DNA from: JACCWP01 sp963785115
Lineage (GTDB): Bacteria > Actinomycetota > Actinomycetes > Propionibacteriales > Nocardioidaceae
Length of the DNA: 64,000 bases
Direction: 5' to 3'
Assembly: GCA_963785115.1 (NCBI GenBank)
Contig: CAWATY010000009.1
Coordinates: 248,001-312,000, forward strand
In this document: positions 1-7,102 of the stretch, piece after piece
Layout of the letters: every line of letters begins with the position of its first letter
How positions within the stretch are numbered: the first letter of the stretch is position 1
The notes under the pieces: model-generated
Seen by the model: the letters and a program-made list of their open reading frames with translations, nothing else
What the model was told of the DNA's origin: nothing
The model's database searches: none
Program-made: the position numbers and the translations under genes

Positions 1-829
1 GGTGATCGGGCTGCTCGAGACCCCGGCCGACGTCGCCGACCCCGGCGACGACGGCACCCCGCTGCCGCCCGGGCCGCTCCCGGTGCGCTTCGACGACGTC
101 GGCTTCGCCTACCCCGACGGACCCCCCGTGCTGCACGGGATCGACGTCGCGCTCCCGGCGGAGCGCCGCTACGCGGTCGTCGGCGAGACGGGATCGGGCA
201 AGACCACCTTCGCCAAGCTGCTCACCCGGCTGATGGACCCCGGATCGGGGCGGGTCCTGGTCGGCGGAACCGACCTGCGCACGGTTCCTTTCGCCTCGCT
301 GCGCGGGCGGGTGGTCATGGTGCCGCAGGAGGGGTTCCTGTTCGACGCGTCGCTCCGCGACAACCTGCGCTACGGCAGGCCCGACGCCTCCGACGACGAG
401 CTGGTCGCCGTGGTCGACCGGCTCGACCTCACCGACTGGTACGCGTCGCTGCCGGACGGCCTCGCCACCCAGGTGGGCGAGCGCGGTGAGTCGCTGTCGG
501 CCGGTGAGCGGCAGCTGGTCGCGCTGGTACGCGCCGCGCTCGCCGACCCCGACCTGCTGGTGCTCGACGAGGCGACCAGCGCGGTCGACCCGCAGACCGA
601 GCAGATGCTCGCCCGTGCCCTGGACGGCCTGCTCCGGGGCCGCACGTCGGTGACCGTCGCGCACCGGATGAGCACCGCCGAGGCGGCCGACGAGGTGCTC
701 GTCTTCGACGACGGTGAGCTGGTCGAGCGCGGCACCCACCGGGTGCTGGCCGCAGCGGGCGGGGTTTACGCCCGGCTGCACGCGTCGTGGGTCGCCCAGC
801 AGCGGATCGGTGCGGAGGTGGTGGTGTGA
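1..829 (+). CDS. ABC transporter ATP-binding domain, C-terminal part (partial at left edge)
   Basis: This is the nucleotide-binding half of an ABC exporter; the gene begins before base 1, so any fused membrane domain lies outside the window. Visible motifs are Walker A (GETGSGKT), a Q-loop region (MVPQEGFLF), the signature LSAGERQ, Walker B (LLVLDEAT) and the H-loop (VAHRMST). The arrangement, including the D-loop SAVDPQTE and the FDDGELVERGTH tail, is that of subfamily B/MsbA-type multidrug or lipid exporters, which drive export across the cytoplasmic membrane by ATP hydrolysis. The substrate cannot be inferred. Its TGA stop overlaps the hisI GTG start (GTGA), so the two are probably co-transcribed, although their functions are not obviously linked. 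Confidence 0.9.
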   Translation, partial: VIGLLETPADVADPGDDGTPLPPGPLPVRFDDVGFAYPDGPPVLHGIDVALPAERRYAVVGETGSGKTTFAKLLTRLMDPGSGRVLVGGTDLRTVPFASLRGRVVMVPQEGFLFDASLRDNLRYGRPDASDDELVAVVDRLDLTDWYASLPDGLATQVGERGESLSAGERQLVALVRAALADPDLLVLDEATSAVDPQTEQMLARALDGLLRGRTSVTVAHRMSTAEAADEVLVFDDGELVERGTHRVLAAAGGVYARLHASWVAQQRIGAEVVV

Positions 830-1194
830 GTGGGCTCGACCCGGCGGTGGCCGAGAGGCTCAAGCGGGACGCTGCCGGCCTGGTGACCGCCGTCGTCCAG
901 GACGTCGGCTCGGCGGCCGTGCTGATGGTGGGCTGGATGGACGACGAGGCGTTGCACCGCACGCTCACGACCGGCCTGGCGACGTTCTGGAGCCGCAGTC
1001 GCCGACAGCACTGGGTCAAGGGCGAGACCTCGGGCCACCGGCTGTGGGTTCGTGAGGTGCGCCTGGACTGCGACGGCGACACCGTGCTGGTGCGGGTCGA
1101 TGCGGTGGGGCCGACCTGCCACACCGGTGCCCAGACCTGCTTCTACGCCGATCCGCTGCTGCCGGTGGTCGTTCCGCCAGGTGACCGGACGTGA
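826..1194 (+). CDS. hisI: phosphoribosyl-AMP cyclohydrolase
   Basis: HisI opens the adenine ring of phosphoribosyl-AMP in the third step of histidine biosynthesis in the cytosol. The 122-residue product has the family size and core: WMDDEAL near the start, FWSRSRRQHWVKGETSGH in the middle, and the metal-binding DCDGD and PTCHTG-x-x-TCFY segments with the conserved cysteines. I chose the GTG at 826 because it overlaps the preceding stop (GTGA) and removes an N-terminal extension without family character. The stop in turn overlaps the next gene by 4 bases. In relatives hisI is normally followed by trpE; here it is followed directly by the Trp-associated membrane protein. Confidence 0.95.
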   Translation: MSGLDPAVAERLKRDAAGLVTAVVQDVGSAAVLMVGWMDDEALHRTLTTGLATFWSRSRRQHWVKGETSGHRLWVREVRLDCDGDTVLVRVDAVGPTCHTGAQTCFYADPLLPVVVPPGDRT

Positions 1195-1781
1195 GCACCG
1201 GCCGCACCCGCGAGTACGCCCTCGCGGTGCTGCTCGGCGCCGCCTCGGCGGGCCTGGCCGTGACGGCCACCACCGGTGGGCGCTCCTGGGGGACCGCGGT
1301 GGTCACCGCCGCGCAGACGGCACCGGTGACGTTCGTCGTGGCGGCGCGCACCGTCACCCCGTGGGCGGTCGCGGCCGCGCTGGTCGGCCTGGCCGGGATC
1401 GGCGCGGTCATCGCCACCGCGGGCCGCTGGCGGCAGGCCGTCGGCCTGCTCGTCGCCGGCTGCGGGCTGGTCGTGCTGGTCACCGCCGGGCTGGCGGGAG
1501 GGGCGGTGCAGAGCGCGCTGCGTGACGAGGCGGAGGGATCGGTCGCGGCGGCCGACCCGGATGCCATCGACCGCGCCGTGGCCCACCCTGACGCCGAGGC
1601 CTGGCGGTGGCTGGCCGCGGCCGGTGGCGCGGGGCTGACGGTGGCCGGCGGGCTGGTGCTCGCACGCGGCGCGGGCTGGCCCGCGATGGGCCGGCGCTAC
1701 GAAGCTCCCGCGGCCACCCGGCCCCGCGACCAGACCGACCTCTGGCGGGCTCAGGACGAGGGAGAAGACCCCACGGCGTGA
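1191..1781 (+). CDS. Trp biosynthesis-associated membrane protein (TIGR02234-like)
   Basis: A 196-residue integral membrane protein of the actinobacterial family found in tryptophan loci; its molecular role is not established. It shows four hydrophobic stretches (about residues 8-28, 55-75, 88-108 and 140-162) separated by short loops, and a polar C-terminus (RYEAPAATRPRDQTDLWRAQDEGEDPTA region). Translation starts at GTG 1191, overlapping hisI by 4 bases. Family membership is recognised from position, size and topology rather than from a catalytic motif. It presumably acts in the membrane in connection with the trp genes, but no reaction can be assigned. Confidence 0.8.
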   Translation: MSTGRTREYALAVLLGAASAGLAVTATTGGRSWGTAVVTAAQTAPVTFVVAARTVTPWAVAAALVGLAGIGAVIATAGRWRQAVGLLVAGCGLVVLVTAGLAGGAVQSALRDEAEGSVAAADPDAIDRAVAHPDAEAWRWLAAAGGAGLTVAGGLVLARGAGWPAMGRRYEAPAATRPRDQTDLWRAQDEGEDPTA

Positions 1782-1864
1782 CGGCGCCGCCGCCGTCCAC
1801 CGACGTCCTGACACAATGCCGTTCGAGGAATTGATGCACCGACGGCAGACCGAGAGGAACGCCC

Positions 1865-2104
1865 ATGGCCTCGCACCACGGCTCGACCCCCGCGGCGTGG
1901 ACCGCGGTGGTGGTCTCACTGGTCGGCTTCACCGTCGGCGGCATCGCGATGGTGATCGGTCCGAACTGGCCGGCGTTCTGGGTGGGCTGCGCCCTGGTGC
2001 TGGTGGCCCCACTGGTCGGCAGGGTGATGTCGGGAATGGGCATGGGCGAGAACACGCCGCCCACGAAGTCCGCGGACGAGCTGGCCCGCGACCCCTCGTC
2101 GTGA
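1865..2104 (+). CDS. HGxxPAAW motif-containing small membrane protein
   Basis: A 79-residue protein with the signature HHGSTPAAW at residues 4-12, followed by two transmembrane segments (about residues 13-33 and 37-57) and a polar C-terminus. The HGxxPAAW family is a small actinobacterial group usually found between the Trp-associated membrane protein and trpC, as here; no function is known. The ATG is preceded by a purine-rich GACCGAGAGGAAC ribosome-binding region. Conserved placement suggests a link to the trp locus or the membrane, but this is inference. Confidence 0.85.
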   Translation: MASHHGSTPAAWTAVVVSLVGFTVGGIAMVIGPNWPAFWVGCALVLVAPLVGRVMSGMGMGENTPPTKSADELARDPSS

Positions 2105-2192
2105 GCACCTGTCGCATCCGCGGGGCCGTCCGGGAGGCGGTCCGCGGGGTCGATACCCTGGCCGGGTCCGTACGACGAACCGGGGAGTCTGG

Positions 2193-2999
2193 ATGAGCGT
2201 GCTCGAGGAGATCGTCGCCGGTGCCCGGCTGGATCTTGCCGAGCGCCAGCAGGCGGTGCCCCTTGACGCGGTGAAGCAGCAGGCGGTCCGGCAGGACGCC
2301 GCCCTCGATCCGATGCCCGCGTTCCGTGCCTCTGGTGTGTCGGTAATCGCCGAGGTCAAGCGGGCCAGCCCCACGAAGGGCGAGCTGGCGAGCATCGACG
2401 ACCCGGCAGCCCTCGCCGAGGAGTACCAGTCCGGCGGCGCAGCGGCAGTCAGCGTCCTCACCGAGGGGCGTCGCTTCGGCGGCAGCCTCGACGACCTGCG
2501 CGCGGTCCGGGCCCAGGTGCGGATCCCCGTGCTGTGCAAGGACTTCATCACGTCCAGCTACCAGCTGTGGGAGGCCCGCGCGGCCGGCGCCGACATGGCG
2601 CTGCTGATCGTCGCCGCCCTCGACCAGCCCGCCCTGGTGTCCTTGGTCGAGCGCGCGGTCTCGATCGGACTGACTCCGTTGGTCGAGGTGCACGGTGAGG
2701 GCGAGCTGGAGCGCGCGCTCGACGCCGACGCCCGGCTGATCGGCGTCAACGCCCGCGACCTGCACACCCTCGAGGTCGACCGCGGCACCTTCACCCGGCT
2801 CGCTCCACGGATCCCCGACGCAGTGGTGCGGGTGGCCGAGTCCGGCGTGCGCGGCCCCCGCGACGTCATCGACTACGCGCGCGCCGGAGCCGACGTCGTG
2901 CTGGTCGGCGAGACGTTGGTGACCGATGCCAACCCGCGCTCGACGGTGGCCGACCTGGTGGCCGCGGGCACCCACCCCGCGCTCAAGACCCGGCACTGA
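2193..2999 (+). CDS. trpC: indole-3-glycerol phosphate synthase
   Basis: TrpC converts carboxyphenylamino-deoxyribulose phosphate to indole-3-glycerol phosphate, the substrate of TrpAB. The 268-residue single-domain (beta/alpha)8 barrel shows the family signature VIAEVKRASPTKG near residue 50, VSVLTEGRRFGGS, the catalytic lysine region VLCKDFI, LIGVNARDLHTLEVD and the phosphate-binding end VRVAESGVRGPRD / VLVGETLV. It is not fused to trpF. The ATG at 2193 fits the conserved N-terminus (MSVLEEIVAGARLDLAERQ). A possible -10 hexamer TACCCT lies at 2154-2159, so a promoter inside this run is possible. trpB starts only 10 bases after the stop. Confidence 0.97.
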   Translation: MSVLEEIVAGARLDLAERQQAVPLDAVKQQAVRQDAALDPMPAFRASGVSVIAEVKRASPTKGELASIDDPAALAEEYQSGGAAAVSVLTEGRRFGGSLDDLRAVRAQVRIPVLCKDFITSSYQLWEARAAGADMALLIVAALDQPALVSLVERAVSIGLTPLVEVHGEGELERALDADARLIGVNARDLHTLEVDRGTFTRLAPRIPDAVVRVAESGVRGPRDVIDYARAGADVVLVGETLVTDANPRSTVADLVAAGTHPALKTRH

Positions 3000-3009
3000 G
3001 GCCCACACC

Positions 3010-4326
3010 GTGACTACCCGGCTCACGGGCGCGCCGGACGCCCCGGTCGACGCCGTCCGTCTCGCCCCGGGACCCGACGCCTCCGGGCACTTCGGCCGGT
3101 TCGGCGGCCGGTTCATGCCCGAGGCGCTGATGGCACCGCTCGACGAGCTCGAGCGGGCCTGGCGCGAGGCCATGGACGACCATGCGTTCTGCGCGCAGCT
3201 GGCCCGGATGCGCCGCGACTACGCCGGTCTGCCGAGCCTGCTCTACGACGCCACCCGGCTGTCCGACGAGCTCGGTGCGCGGGTCCTGCTCAAGCGGGAG
3301 GACCTCAATCACACCGGCGCGCACAAGATCCGCAACGTGCTAGGCCAGGCGCTGCTCGCGCAGCGGATGGGCAAGACCCGGGTCATCGCCGAGACGGGCG
3401 CGGGTCAGCACGGGGTGGCCACGGCCACCGCCTGCGCTTACCTCGACCTCGAGTGCGTCGTCTACATGGGCGAGGTCGACGTCGAGCGCCAGGCGCTCAA
3501 CGTGGCGAGGATGCGGATGCTCGGCGCCGAGGTCGTGCCCGTCGCCACCGGAAGCCGGACGCTGAAGGACGCGATCAACGAAGCCCTGCGCGACTGGGTG
3601 AGCAACGTCGACGACACCCACTACCTGTTGGGGACCGCCGCCGGCGCCCACCCGTTCCCGGCGATGGTGCGCGACTTCACCCGGGGCATCGGCGATGAGT
3701 CGCGCGAGCAGGTGCTGGCGTCGACCGGACGACTGCCCGACGCCGTGTGCGCCTGCGTGGGTGGCGGGTCCAACGCCATCGGCATGTTCACCGCGTTCGT
3801 CGAGGACGACGGGGTGCGGCTGTACGGCTTCGAGGCCGGGGGAGAGGGTGTCGACTCCGGTCGGCACGCCGCCACCATCACCGGTGGCGACGTGGGCGTG
3901 CTGCACGGGGCGCGGTCGTACCTGCTCCAGGACGAGGACGGCCAGACTATCGAGTCGCACTCGATCTCGGCGGGTCTCGACTACCCGGGCGTCGGCCCCG
4001 AGCACGCATGGCTCGCCGAGACGGGGCGGGCGACGTACCGACCAGTGACCGATGCCGAGGCGATGGACGCGTTCGCGCTGCTGTGCCGCACCGAGGGGAT
4101 CATCCCGGCCATCGAGTCGGCGCACGCGCTGGCCGGTGCCGCCGGGGTGGCCCGCGAGCTCGGGGCGGACGCGACGATCCTGGTCTGTCTGTCCGGGCGC
4201 GGCGACAAGGACATCAACACAGCCGCGCGCTGGTTCGACCTCGTCGACAGTGACGGCGAGGTCACTGATGAGGCGACCAGCGACGCCACGGCCGGTCGTC
4301 CGGCCGGTGCCGACGAGCCGGGGTGA
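3010..4326 (+). CDS. trpB: tryptophan synthase beta chain
   Basis: TrpB condenses indole with serine using PLP and works with TrpA in an alpha2-beta2 complex. The 438-residue protein carries the N-terminal GHFGRFGGRFMPEAL, the PLP lysine in HTGAHKIRN (Lys106), ETGAGQHGVATAT, the phosphate-binding loop GGGSNAIG and the C-terminal CLSGRGDKD. I chose GTG 3010, just after the trpC stop, because it gives the standard length; the open frame extends upstream into trpC without homology. The C-terminus has a short polar extension after RWFDLVDSDGEV that is not part of the core. It sits between trpC and trpA as expected. Confidence 0.97.
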   Translation: MTTRLTGAPDAPVDAVRLAPGPDASGHFGRFGGRFMPEALMAPLDELERAWREAMDDHAFCAQLARMRRDYAGLPSLLYDATRLSDELGARVLLKREDLNHTGAHKIRNVLGQALLAQRMGKTRVIAETGAGQHGVATATACAYLDLECVVYMGEVDVERQALNVARMRMLGAEVVPVATGSRTLKDAINEALRDWVSNVDDTHYLLGTAAGAHPFPAMVRDFTRGIGDESREQVLASTGRLPDAVCACVGGGSNAIGMFTAFVEDDGVRLYGFEAGGEGVDSGRHAATITGGDVGVLHGARSYLLQDEDGQTIESHSISAGLDYPGVGPEHAWLAETGRATYRPVTDAEAMDAFALLCRTEGIIPAIESAHALAGAAGVARELGADATILVCLSGRGDKDINTAARWFDLVDSDGEVTDEATSDATAGRPAGADEPG

Positions 4327-4333
4327 TCGGCTC

Positions 4334-5149
4334 GTGAGCACCGTCTCGGCCGCGTTCGAGCGGACCCGGGCAGCAGGCGGCAGCGCGCTGGTGGGCTATC
4401 TGCCGACCGGCTTCCCGACCGTGGCCACCTCGATCGCCGCGATCGAGGCGATGGTCGATGCCGGTGCCGACGTCGTGGAGATCGGCCTGCCGTACAGCGA
4501 CCCGGTTATGGACGGGCCGACCATCCAGCGCGCCACCGAGGCTGCGCTGGCCGGTGGCACCCGGACCCGGGACACGCTGGCGGTGGTCGAGGCGGCGGCG
4601 GCAACCGGGGTCGCGGCCCTGGTGATGACCTACTGGAACCCGATCGAGCGTTACGGCGTCGAGGCCTTCGCGCGCGACCTCGCCGCCGCCGGCGGGACCG
4701 GGATGATCACCCCCGACCTGGTGCCCGAGGAGGCCGGCGAGTGGCTGGCGGCCGCCGATGCCCATGACCTCGACCGGGTGTTCCTGGTCGCGCCGTCGTC
4801 GACCGACGCCCGGATCGCGTCCACCACGGCGGCGTGCCGTGGCTTCGTCTATGCCACCTCGGTGATGGGGGTGACCGGCGCTCGGGATGCCACCAGCACG
4901 CTCGCGCCCGCGCTGGTCGACCGGGTCCGGGTGGCCAGTGACCTGCCGGTGGGTGTGGGCCTCGGCGTCCGCGACGCCGATCAGGCCGCGGCAGTCGCGG
5001 CCTACGCGGACGGTGTCATCGTCGGCTCGGCGTTCGTGTCGCGGCTCCTGGACGCGGCCGACGACCACGCCGCCGGGGTCGCCGCGGTCGGCGCGCTGGC
5101 CGCCGAGCTCGCGGAGGGCGTGCGCCGGCCGGCGGAGGTGGGCGCGTGA
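4334..5149 (+). CDS. trpA: tryptophan synthase alpha chain
   Basis: TrpA cleaves indole-3-glycerol phosphate and channels indole to TrpB. In the 271-residue protein the catalytic pair is visible as Glu49 (VVEIGLPYSDP) and Asp60 (VMDGPTIQ), at the same numbers as the E. coli enzyme. YWNPIERYG, GMITPDLVPEE, the GVTGAR loop and the phosphate-binding end GVGLGV...GVIVGSA are also present. GTG 4334 follows the trpB stop by a few bases and gives the conserved length; the frame is open further upstream within trpB but without family sequence. The stop overlaps the SCO gene start (GTGA). Confidence 0.97.
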   Translation: MSTVSAAFERTRAAGGSALVGYLPTGFPTVATSIAAIEAMVDAGADVVEIGLPYSDPVMDGPTIQRATEAALAGGTRTRDTLAVVEAAAATGVAALVMTYWNPIERYGVEAFARDLAAAGGTGMITPDLVPEEAGEWLAAADAHDLDRVFLVAPSSTDARIASTTAACRGFVYATSVMGVTGARDATSTLAPALVDRVRVASDLPVGVGLGVRDADQAAAVAAYADGVIVGSAFVSRLLDAADDHAAGVAAVGALAAELAEGVRRPAEVGA

Positions 5150-5817
5150 ACTGCGTTGCGCGAGCCGTCGTCGCAGCCGGGTCGGCCGTGCTGCTGCTCG
5201 GCGGGTGCTCGGGAGGCGATGGTTCCGCGGACGACGGCTCGGACGGGGCCGCGGGCGTGGTGGTGTCGTCGTCGCAGGACGGGGGGCCCTACGCCGGCAT
5301 CGAGGTGGACCCGGCGTTCCAGATGCCCGAGGCCGAGCTCACCGACGCCGACGGGAAGCCCACCACCCTTCCCGACGACCTGCAGGCCCCGGTGCGAGTG
5401 TTCTTCTACGGCTACACCAACTGCCCCGACGTGTGCCCCCTCGTCATGTCCGACCTCGCCCTCGCGGTGGCACGGCTGCCCGCCGATGTGGCCGACCAGG
5501 TCGAGGTCGTGCTGGTCACCAGCGACCCGGCCCGAGACGACCCGGCGACACTGCGCGCCTACCTCGACCGCTTCGACCCCGAGTTCACCGGTCTCACCGG
5601 CGACCTGGACACGATCGTCGACGTGGCTGCCGACATGGGCATCGCGGTCGCCGACGGTGCGCAGCTGCCCTCGGGCGGCTACGAGGTGACCCACGGCTCG
5701 CAGGTGATCGGCTACGTCGAAGACCGTGGCGTCGTGATCTGGACCGAGGGCACGTCGCCCGAGGACATCGCCGCCGACCTCGTCCGCATGGTCGGGTCGG
5801 CCGGTGGGGAGGGGTGA
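5146..5817 (+). CDS. SCO1/SenC family copper-binding lipoprotein
   Basis: A 223-residue lipoprotein of the SCO family, which delivers copper and/or reduces the CuA-site cysteines during cytochrome c oxidase assembly on the outer face of the membrane. The signal peptide ends in lipobox LLGGC (Cys21). The thioredoxin-like domain has the metal-binding CPDVC (Cys93 and Cys97) and a distal His183 in VTHGS, the three conserved copper ligands, plus VLVTSDPARDDPATLRAYLDRF and FTGLTGD. The GTG start overlaps the trpA stop, and its own stop overlaps lgt. As a lipoprotein it is a substrate of the Lgt enzyme encoded next to it. Confidence 0.92.
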   Translation: MNCVARAVVAAGSAVLLLGGCSGGDGSADDGSDGAAGVVVSSSQDGGPYAGIEVDPAFQMPEAELTDADGKPTTLPDDLQAPVRVFFYGYTNCPDVCPLVMSDLALAVARLPADVADQVEVVLVTSDPARDDPATLRAYLDRFDPEFTGLTGDLDTIVDVAADMGIAVADGAQLPSGGYEVTHGSQVIGYVEDRGVVIWTEGTSPEDIAADLVRMVGSAGGEG

Positions 5818-7013
5818 CCACCGTGCTGCTGGCCTCGATCCCGAGCCCCGAGCAGGGGGTCTGGTACCTCGGGAGCGTGCCGATACGGGCCTACGCGCTG
5901 TGCATCGTGGCCGGTGTCGTCGTCGCCCTGTGGCTCGGTGAGCGCCGCTGGCGGGCCCGCGGTGGCCCCGCGGGCACCGTCTACGACGTGGCCGTCTGGG
6001 CGATCCCGTTCGGCCTCGTCGGCGCACGCCTCTACCACGTCGTCACCACCCCGGACCTCTACTTCGGTGCCGACGGTTCGCTGGTCAAGGCCCTGTACGT
6101 GTGGCAGGGCGGGCTCGGCATCTGGGGAGCGGTCGCGCTGGGCGCCCTCGGTGCCTGGATCGGGTGTCGCCGCGCAGGCGTGCGGCTCACGGTCTGGGGC
6201 GACGCCGTCGCCCCGGGCATCGTGCTTGCGCAGGCGCTCGGCCGCTGGGGGAACTGGTTCAACCAGGAGCTGTTCGGCAGCCCGACCGACCGGCCATGGG
6301 GCCTCGAGATCGACATCCTCAACCGCCCGCCTGGCTACGAGCAGTTCGAGACGTTCCACCCGACCTTCCTCTACGAGTCGCTGTGGGACATCGGGGTCGC
6401 CGTCGTCGTGATCCTCGCCGACAGATGGTGGCGGCTCGGGCACGGCCGGGTCTTCGCGCTGTACGTCGCGGCGTACACGCTCGGCCGGGTCTGGATCGAG
6501 GACCTGCGCATCGACGACGCCCTGCACGTCGGGCCGTTCCGGCTGAACGTGTGGACGTCGCTGATCATCTTCGCGCTGGCGGTGATCTACCTGGTCGTGG
6601 TCGGGCGGCTCCGGCCGGGACGGGACACCACCGTCTGGCTGCCCGGTCGCGGGCCGGTCGGCGAGAACCTCGACCACGCCGATGACGACGCTGGCGACGC
6701 TGACGGGCGTGCGGGATCGAGCCCGTCGGACGACGAGAAGTCGCGGCCCCGGGCGACGCACAGCGCAGCGTCTGCGGCCGAGGGTGCCGACGACGAGAGA
6801 TCCTCCGCCGACCCGGACGGGCCGCCGCCGGGACGGCGGCGGCGTGGCACCCATCAGGGGCCGCGGGACACCGACGAGGCGGCTGCCGGAGACACGGATA
6901 AAGCGCCGGGTCACGCTGCGGACACGGCGCCGGACACGGCGGCGGACACGGCGGCGGACACGGCGGCGGATCAGGCGCCGGACGAGGGTCGGGGCGGATC
7001 CCCCGGCGTGTAA
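5814..7013 (+). CDS. lgt: prolipoprotein diacylglyceryl transferase
   Basis: Lgt transfers diacylglycerol from phosphatidylglycerol to the lipobox cysteine of prolipoproteins, the first step of lipoprotein maturation in the cytoplasmic membrane. The core (residues about 10-265) has about seven membrane segments and the family motifs IRAYALC, the arginine in GLVGARLYHV, the signature LGRWGNWFNQELFG, HPTFLYESLWD and GRVFALY...GRVWIEDLR. GTG 5814 overlaps the SCO stop; a much longer upstream extension of the frame lies inside trpA and the SCO gene and is not coding. The protein (399 residues) carries a C-terminal extension of about 120 polar residues ending in tandem ADTA-type repeats, a common but variable tail in actinobacterial Lgt. 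Confidence 0.95.
   Translation: MTTVLLASIPSPEQGVWYLGSVPIRAYALCIVAGVVVALWLGERRWRARGGPAGTVYDVAVWAIPFGLVGARLYHVVTTPDLYFGADGSLVKALYVWQGGLGIWGAVALGALGAWIGCRRAGVRLTVWGDAVAPGIVLAQALGRWGNWFNQELFGSPTDRPWGLEIDILNRPPGYEQFETFHPTFLYESLWDIGVAVVVILADRWWRLGHGRVFALYVAAYTLGRVWIEDLRIDDALHVGPFRLNVWTSLIIFALAVIYLVVVGRLRPGRDTTVWLPGRGPVGENLDHADDDAGDADGRAGSSPSDDEKSRPRATHSAASAAEGADDERSSADPDGPPPGRRRRGTHQGPRDTDEAAAGDTDKAPGHAADTAPDTAADTAADTAADQAPDEGRGGSPGV
6919..6973 (+). repeat. short tandem repeat in the lgt tail
   Basis: About four and a half copies of a 12-base unit (core GGACACGGCGGC) encode the repeated Ala-Asp-Thr-Ala of the Lgt C-terminal tail. Copies are nearly identical at DNA level, which makes copy-number variation by slippage plausible. 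The repeat stays in frame. Confidence 0.8.
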
Positions 7014-7102
7014 CCTGACCGAAGCATTGCCGGGCCAACGTCGTCCCGCCTCCCGCCGGTCCCGACCGGCCCTGTCCGGACCTCGACGACGAGAGGTGGT
7101 CC

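Noticed and set aside
4887..5813. Upstream extension of the lgt frame through trpA and the SCO gene
   Set aside because: The extension is Arg-rich and overlaps two well-supported genes; GTG 5814 gives the normal Lgt start.
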